Assembly: GCA_003235605.1 (NCBI GenBank)
Contig: QJVU01000686.1
Coordinates: forward strand, 1 to 6,689
Source: Planctomycetota bacterium
GTDB lineage: Bacteria > Planctomycetota > UBA1135 > UBA2386
DNA length: 6,689 bases
Direction of reading: 5' to 3'
Positions 1-6,689 of this stretch are shown one piece after another. A program made the position numbers and the translations under genes. The notes under the pieces were generated by a model. That model had not been told where the DNA came from. It saw only the letters and a list, made by a program, of their open reading frames with translations, and did no database searches. How positions within the stretch are numbered: position 1 is the first letter of the stretch; each line of letters opens with the position of its first letter.

Positions 1-2564
<2,564 letters not shown>

Positions 2565-2567
<3 letters not shown>

Positions 2568-2600
2568 GCTCGGAGTGTACGGTGCCTGGCTCCGAGCATG
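2565..2600. promoter_or_regulatory. Perfect 11-bp inverted repeat spanning two divergent start codons
   Basis: The arms are catgctcggag (2565-2575) and ctccgagcatg (2590-2600), exact reverse complements separated by 14 bp. The outermost three bases of the left arm are the start codon of the minus-strand Asp-box gene, and those of the right arm are the start codon of the plus-strand CheR gene. A transcript of either strand that covers the interval would form the same 11-bp stem with its AUG in the 3' arm. No T-run follows either arm, so it is not an obvious terminator. It could be a dimer operator or a translation-controlling hairpin. The symmetry is seen directly; the function is inferred. 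Confidence 0.6.
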
Positions 2601-3425
2601 AACGACCAGGAGTGCGTGAGCTTTCTGCAGTGGGTCCTGCCGCGCCTGCGTATGCGGTGGGCCGGGTTCCGCAGGGTGCGAAGGCAGGTCTGCCGTCGCA
2701 TCGACCGGCGCCTGCGGCAGCTGGACCTCGTCAACACCAACGCATACCGGAGCCATCTGGATCGCCGAGACCAGTCCGATGACGAGTGGCGCATCCTCGA
2801 CTCCTTGTGTCGGATCACGATCTCCCGCTTCTACCGGGATCGAGGCATGTTCGACCAGCTTGCCGAGGCGGTGCTGCCCGCGCTGGCAGAGCGCGCGAGT
2901 GCCCGGCAGCAAGGGGACCTGCGTTGTTGGTGCGCCGGCTGCGCCTCGGGCGAAGAGGTCTACACCCTCAAGTTGATCTGGGACCTGCGCCAGAAACCGC
3001 GCCACCGACGCCTGGACCTGCGCGTGCTGGGCACGGACACCGATAGCTTCCTGCTGAAGCGGGCAAGGGCTGGCCTGTTCCCCTCCTCCAGCCTGAGGGA
3101 GCTGCCTACAACGTGGCTGGCTCTGGCCTTCGACCGCCAGGATACCCAGTACCGCCTGCGAGACCGTTTCCGGGACGGCGTCGAGTTCCACCAGGGCGAT
3201 GTCAGGCGAGAGGCGCCCGATCAGAGCTTCGACCTGGTGCTCTGCCGCAACCTGGCCCTGACCTACTTCGAGGAAACCCAACAGCACGAGGTGCTGGCGC
3301 GCATCGGCAGACACCTCCACGGGGGCGGCGCGCTGTTTGTCGGTGTTCACGAGGAGCTGCCCCGAGGGGCCGCAGGATTCTCGCCGTGGCCAGGATGCCG
3401 TGCGATCTTCCGCCGGGAAGGCTGA
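2598..3425 (+). CDS. Orphan CheR-family SAM-dependent methyltransferase
   Basis: A 275-residue protein with the two-part CheR layout. The helical N-terminal part (about 5-90) is very Arg-rich (12 Arg in residues 16-40) and ends in ISRFYRD. Arg80 there aligns with the substrate-contacting Arg of the classic T-x-FFR-E motif. The Rossmann-type catalytic part has the SAM motif CAGCASGEEVY (112-122), the acidic GTDTD (145-149) and FDLVLCRN (211-218). CRNLALTYF has one residue more than the usual CRNVLIYF. A glycine-rich GGGALFVGVHEELP follows at 242-255. Chemotaxis CheR methylates glutamates on receptors, but no che or receptor gene is nearby, so the target is unknown. The start is uncertain. ATG 2598 fits the domain start but has no good ribosome site; GTG 2559 (preceded by GGAGG) and ATG 2538 are in frame and would overlap the divergent gene. 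The same frame is open far upstream, but that part is only antisense to the Asp-box gene. Confidence 0.88.
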   Translation: MNDQECVSFLQWVLPRLRMRWAGFRRVRRQVCRRIDRRLRQLDLVNTNAYRSHLDRRDQSDDEWRILDSLCRITISRFYRDRGMFDQLAEAVLPALAERASARQQGDLRCWCAGCASGEEVYTLKLIWDLRQKPRHRRLDLRVLGTDTDSFLLKRARAGLFPSSSLRELPTTWLALAFDRQDTQYRLRDRFRDGVEFHQGDVRREAPDQSFDLVLCRNLALTYFEETQQHEVLARIGRHLHGGGALFVGVHEELPRGAAGFSPWPGCRAIFRREG

Positions 3426-3428
3426 TCA
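3423..3428. other. Abutting convergent stop codons (TGATCA)
   Basis: The CheR gene ends with TGA at 3423-3425 on the plus strand. The phosphate transporter gene ends with TGA on the minus strand, read from 3428 to 3426. Together they make the palindrome TGATCA with no base between the genes. No terminator-like GC stem followed by a T-run is visible at the junction. Any terminator must lie inside the opposing coding sequence, or transcription must end by Rho or collision. Confidence 0.9.
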
Positions 3429-4892
3429 CTCCGCGACCGCGAACAACCTGGCCAGATAGGCCATCTGCTCTCTCCACTTCTGCCTGGGCTGCCAGGCTTG
3501 TGAAGCAGCCAACGCATCCTCGAGTTGCCAGCGGTATTCGAAGGAACGGCCGATCAGCTTGGCGACGGCGGCGATCTGCTCTTTCTCGAGGTACTCGGGA
3601 TCCAACCCGGGCAGCCGTGCGGGGTCGATGACGGTTCGCTCGATCTCGGCGAGGTCGATCAGGGCTGTCTCCTGGTCCGTGGAGAGATCTACGTGCTGGC
3701 GGACCGCGGCTCGAAACCGCAGGCCCCTGGCGATCTCCCTGCCCTTCAGCGGACCCAGGCGCTCGAGAACGTCGGTCGGGGCGCCCTGCGCCTGGAGCTT
3801 CGCGAGCACCGGATCCGAGATCTTGTAGTGGACCTCCCTGTACACCTCCTGCATGAACACGTGCTGCAGGAAGAACAGCAGGAAGAAGCACAGCAGAGCG
3901 GCGATGATCGGGGTGTAGATCCAACCCAGGCCGATGCTGCCGAGCACGCGCCAGCGGATCTGTCGGGCTCCGGCGCGACCACGCACCAGGCCGACACCGA
4001 TGATCGCGCCGACTACGGCCTGGGAGCTGGAGACCGGGATCAACGGGATCGCCGGCAGGCCGGCACCGAGGAGCAGGTCTCTGAGCCATACCGAGGAGAA
4101 CAGGAACAGCACCAGGGAGTGGGCCACCACCACGACCCACGCGCCTACGGGGCTGACGGTCATGAGGCGCTCGCCCACGGTGGCCATGACCCGCCGGGAG
4201 TAGAAGACACCGGCGGCGATGGCGATGCCGCCGATCAGGAACAGCTGCTGTGTGGCGGTCAGGGTGAACAGGCCCGCAACGCTCACCCGCTGCAAGGGAG
4301 ACGATTCCACGAACACCCCGACGACGTTGGCGATGTTGTTGGCGCCGAGGGTGTACGCCGCCAGCGCCCCGGCGAGCAGGAGGGCGATGCGGGTCCAGAG
4401 GTCCAGGGTGAGGAGGTGGAGCCTGAGCCTGCCGACGGTGCCCACCACGACCCGGTAGAGGAAGGCGGCAAAGGCCGCTCCCAGGATCGGACACCCCACC
4501 CAGGTGCTGACGATCTTCGTCAGCGTGCCCAGGTCGGTGATCGACCCGCTGTAGAGGTTCCAGCCGATGATGGCCCCGACGATCGCCTGGGTCACGGATA
4601 CCGGGAGGCCGGCGCGAGTCATCCAGTAGACCGACAGCGCCGCGGAGAGCGCCACCATGAAGGCCCCGGGAAGGGCATTGACCCCGCCGAGCTGGCCCAG
4701 CCCGTGGGTTGCCCCGGACCCGCTCAGCACAGCGCCAAGGATCACGCACACCGCACAGGTGGCCGCGGCGGTGGAGAACCGCAACATCCGGCTGCCCACC
4801 GCGGTCCCGAACACGTTGGCGGCGTCGTTGGCACCGAGGGACCAGCCCAAGAACAACCCGCTGGACAGGAAGATCAGGACCGTGATCTCCAT
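3426..4892 (-). CDS. pit: PiT-family low-affinity inorganic phosphate transporter with long C-terminal tail
   Basis: An integral inner-membrane symporter that imports phosphate (usually as a metal-phosphate complex with H+, or with Na+). The 488 residues show the inverted duplication typical of PiT: GANDAANVFG (20-29) matches GANNIANVVG (183-192), and PVSVTQAIVGAIIG (97-110) matches PVSSSQAVVGAIIG (286-299). About ten hydrophobic segments end near residue 347. The loop between the halves (about 146-168) is short, unlike the long central loop of E. coli PitA. Instead a mostly hydrophilic C-terminal tail of about 137 residues follows (352-488), with no domain I recognise. ATG 4892 is preferred because GGGG lies 9 nt upstream; an in-frame TTG at 4898 would add two residues. 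It starts 20 bp after the stop of the DUF47 gene, so the two are almost certainly co-transcribed. Its stop abuts that of the convergent CheR gene. Confidence 0.95.
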   Translation of the reverse strand: MEITVLIFLSSGLFLGWSLGANDAANVFGTAVGSRMLRFSTAAATCAVCVILGAVLSGSGATHGLGQLGGVNALPGAFMVALSAALSVYWMTRAGLPVSVTQAIVGAIIGWNLYSGSITDLGTLTKIVSTWVGCPILGAAFAAFLYRVVVGTVGRLRLHLLTLDLWTRIALLLAGALAAYTLGANNIANVVGVFVESSPLQRVSVAGLFTLTATQQLFLIGGIAIAAGVFYSRRVMATVGERLMTVSPVGAWVVVVAHSLVLFLFSSVWLRDLLLGAGLPAIPLIPVSSSQAVVGAIIGVGLVRGRAGARQIRWRVLGSIGLGWIYTPIIAALLCFFLLFFLQHVFMQEVYREVHYKISDPVLAKLQAQGAPTDVLERLGPLKGREIARGLRFRAAVRQHVDLSTDQETALIDLAEIERTVIDPARLPGLDPEYLEKEQIAAVAKLIGRSFEYRWQLEDALAASQAWQPRQKWREQMAYLARLFAVAE

Positions 4893-4912
4893 TCGCAACG
4901 ACCCCGGGGGGC

Positions 4913-5572
4913 CTAGAGGGCGCGCTTGATGGCGTAGATGGCCAGGCTGTCGGCAACGTCCTCCGCCTGGTCCGCGATGGAGTCGATCGCCGCCGCCGCG
5001 TCCCGCAGCTGGATCTTGCGGGCGAGCGGCAGGTCGCTGCGGTAGATGCGGTCCTTCAGACGGTCCATGACCTGGTCCGCTTCGGATTCATAGAAGCGCG
5101 TCTTGTGGGCATGGTCGTGGAGGGCGGAGATGTCCTGAAAGTACGCGCGGCTCGCGAAGACCACCTGCTCGACGCTGTTGGCCACGACCTTGGTGAGCTC
5201 GCGGAGATCGTTCTTCATCTCCTCGGGTATCTCCGGCCGTTCGATGGTCAACACCTTGAAGCTGGCCTTCGCGACGTTCAACACCCGGTCGAGCTCATAC
5301 AGCAGCCGCAGCACGTCGCCGCGCCACTCCGGGATCAGCATCTCGCTGTAGAGGGTCGCCTGGATCGCGCGTCGCAGCTTGTCGCCTCTCGACTCCAGAC
5401 CCGATATCCGCTCCAGACGCTCCGGACAGCTGCCGTCGAAGCCCTGCTGAAGGTAGTTCAGGATCCCCTGCTCCAGCACCATGCCTGCTTCCGAGACCTG
5501 GTCGAGAAACTCGTCGATCTTCGCCTTGAGGGCCTTGGTCCTGCCAAAAAGTGGGAGCTTGAGCTGCGCCAT
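4913..5572 (-). CDS. PhoU-like DUF47 (TIGR00153) Pit-accessory protein
   Basis: A 219-residue, all-helical, soluble PhoU-like protein. It has the two pseudo-symmetric acidic blocks of the DUF47 family. The first is LESRGDKLRRAI (59-70), followed by LIPEWRGDVLRLLYELD (79-95). The second is YESEADQVMDRL (161-172), followed by IDSIADQAEDVAD (196-208). In PhoU-like folds such Glu/Asp clusters bind metal ions. The length is normal for the family. DUF47 genes sit next to pit in many bacteria (for example orfA-pit in Sinorhizobium meliloti) and are thought to modulate the transporter from the cytoplasm. The downstream pit gene is only 20 bp away on the same strand. No strong Shine-Dalgarno precedes ATG 5572, but the N-terminus (KLPLFG-like start followed by a helix) fits the family. 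Confidence 0.93.
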   Translation of the reverse strand: MAQLKLPLFGRTKALKAKIDEFLDQVSEAGMVLEQGILNYLQQGFDGSCPERLERISGLESRGDKLRRAIQATLYSEMLIPEWRGDVLRLLYELDRVLNVAKASFKVLTIERPEIPEEMKNDLRELTKVVANSVEQVVFASRAYFQDISALHDHAHKTRFYESEADQVMDRLKDRIYRSDLPLARKIQLRDAAAAIDSIADQAEDVADSLAIYAIKRAL

Positions 5573-5609
5573 CCCGACATGGGACTGGGACCAGCCCCTG
5601 GTTGCAACA

Positions 5610-6689
5610 CTACCTGCCGAAGGCGGCGTCGATCCTCTTCGCCGCCTCCAGCGCTACCTCGGGACGGAACTGCTGGCGCACGAGGCCCGAGAGCAGCGGC
5701 CGTACCCGGTCGGGCTGGCCGGTGGCCAAGAAGCAGTCCGCCAACGCCAGCTGTAGCGTGACCCCAGGCGCACCTCCGTAGAGATCGCGGGGGATCCGCT
5801 GCACGGCACTCTCCAGGAGCGGCAGGGCCGCGTCAGGTCTCCCGGCCTCGAACGCCAGCAGGCCCAGGTAGCCGTCCCAGTACGGAGAGTAGGGGACCGC
5901 CTGCTTGCCCTGGAGGAGGATCGTCTCCAGGTCCTTGCCTGTCCCCTGGAGCCCGCCGGAGCGCGCGATCGTCTTCAGGGCGTCGAACAGATCCATCATT
6001 CCTGGGCTGATCCGCAGTGCCTGCTCGAAGTGTTCCGCGGCTTCGGCAAAGCGATCCTGCTTGAAGCACAGGTGGCCGAGGTTGGCGTGGGCATTGGCAT
6101 GATCGATGTGGCGGTCGAAGTAGCGGGCGGTCAAGGATGTCTTCAGTTCCTTTTCCGCATCCTCGTACTGCTTGCGCTCCAGGCTGATCGCCCCCAGCAG
6201 TCCCCAGGCATTGGCGTGCTCCGGCTCCAGCTCAATGGCGCGCCGGATGTGCCGGAGAGCCTGGTCGATTTCCTTGCGCTCGAAGTGGACGCTCGCAGCA
6301 CAGAGCTGCATGCGCACGGACAGAGGCTGTTCTTCGGCCTCGTTCAGGAACAAGGAGGCGTCGTCTTTCCAAACCGTGTTGCGTTGCAGGATCACCACCG
6401 CACACAGGACACCCCAGGTTGCGAGCAGCACCGACAGCGCCACCCGCCAACGGCCCCGCAGGGAACCCCAGAGCCAGGCGACGGCAAAGGACAGCCCCAG
6501 GCTCGGAGTGTAGTAGAGCCGCTCCCCGAAGATCGTCCCGGTCACGACCGGGATGTTCGAAGTCACGAAAGCAAAGCCCAGGAAAGCCGCTGTCCCCAGG
6601 AACAGCAGCGGGTGCCTCTGCCGCACCCTGAGCCCGCCGACCAGGATCAGCAGTAGCGCCGCGGCGGCGACCAGGAAGCGCCATTGCGT
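5610..6689 (-). CDS. TMTC/DUF1736-like membrane protein with TPR tail, 5' end outside window
   Basis: The frame is open from the right edge to TAG at 5610-5612, giving 359 visible residues; the true start lies beyond the window. An internal GTG at 6626 is inside the membrane part and is unlikely to be the start. Numbering from the edge, hydrophobic segments lie at about 5-21, 29-47, 67-77 and 83-103. Between them FGERLYYTPSLG (55-66) resembles the A-E-R-x-L-Y-x-P-S-x-G signature of the TMTC/DUF1736 family, and RNTVWKDDASLF (104-115) resembles its membrane-exit motif. About five TPR units follow, the clearest being AWGLLGAISLERKQYEDAEK and AHANLGHLCFKQDRFAEAAE. Eukaryotic TMTC proteins are GT-C-fold O-mannosyltransferases with lumenal TPRs, so a periplasmic TPR tail and sugar-transferase role are possible here. 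The catalytic N-terminal loops are not visible, so this is inference. It lies 37 bp upstream of the DUF47 gene and may share its transcript. Confidence 0.82.
   Translation of the reverse strand, partial: TQWRFLVAAAALLLILVGGLRVRQRHPLLFLGTAAFLGFAFVTSNIPVVTGTIFGERLYYTPSLGLSFAVAWLWGSLRGRWRVALSVLLATWGVLCAVVILQRNTVWKDDASLFLNEAEEQPLSVRMQLCAASVHFERKEIDQALRHIRRAIELEPEHANAWGLLGAISLERKQYEDAEKELKTSLTARYFDRHIDHANAHANLGHLCFKQDRFAEAAEHFEQALRISPGMMDLFDALKTIARSGGLQGTGKDLETILLQGKQAVPYSPYWDGYLGLLAFEAGRPDAALPLLESAVQRIPRDLYGGAPGVTLQLALADCFLATGQPDRVRPLLSGLVRQQFRPEVALEAAKRIDAAFGR

Noticed and set aside
4902..4909. CCCCGGGG palindrome between the DUF47 and pit genes as an operator
   Set aside because: Short GC-only palindromes are expected by chance in this DNA; its GGGG half can serve as a modest ribosome site for pit.
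3525..4916. 463-codon plus-strand ORF
   Set aside because: It lies antisense to the phosphate transporter, is unusually rich in Asp/Gly/Gln/Glu/Arg with no motif, and has no ribosome site; the minus strand has all PiT signatures.
3202..4956. 584-codon minus-strand ORF
   Set aside because: It overlaps pit in another frame and is rich in Arg/Pro/Gly with no domain, as expected of an out-of-frame shadow in GC-rich DNA.
5601..5608. GTTGCAAC palindrome just after the TPR gene stop
   Set aside because: Only 8 bp, with no flanking symmetry or T-run, so neither an operator nor a terminator can be argued.

Overview
This is a GC-rich, very compact stretch of what looks like a chromosome from an environmental Gram-negative-type bacterium. 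It holds five protein genes, two of them cut by the window edges. I see no RNA gene, insertion sequence, CRISPR array or attachment site. The clues to lineage are a roughly 1000-residue secreted Asp-box (BNR) repeat protein and a bacterial TMTC-like membrane/TPR protein. Such genes are frequent in Acidobacteriota, Planctomycetota, Gemmatimonadota and Myxococcota, but nothing here fixes the phylum.

Left part, 1-2567, minus strand: a secreted BNR/Asp-box (VPS10-like) beta-propeller protein. It begins with a signal peptide at 2567 and runs off the left edge without a stop. Its visible C-terminal end carries a run of hexapeptide repeats encoded by an 18-bp tandem repeat.

Middle, 2598-3425, plus strand: an orphan CheR-type SAM-dependent methyltransferase, divergent from the BNR gene across only 30 bp. 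A perfect 11-bp inverted repeat spans that gap, and the outer end of each arm is exactly the start codon of one of the two genes. This is the most unusual feature in the window.

Right part, 3426-6689, minus strand: a three-gene set in transcription order. First comes a TMTC/DUF1736-like membrane protein with a TPR tail (5' end outside the window). It is followed by a PhoU-like DUF47 Pit-accessory protein and a PiT-family phosphate transporter with a 137-residue C-terminal extension. The last two form a recognisable low-affinity phosphate uptake module. The link of the TPR protein to phosphate is only positional. The transporter and the CheR gene converge with no gap: their stop codons sit back to back in TGATCA.

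Only about 87 bp of the window are non-coding (30 + 0 + 20 + 37). Promoters and terminators must therefore lie inside neighbouring genes or outside the window. No wholly new system is evident; the genes fall into known families, and the novelty lies in their junctions and in two unusual protein extensions.
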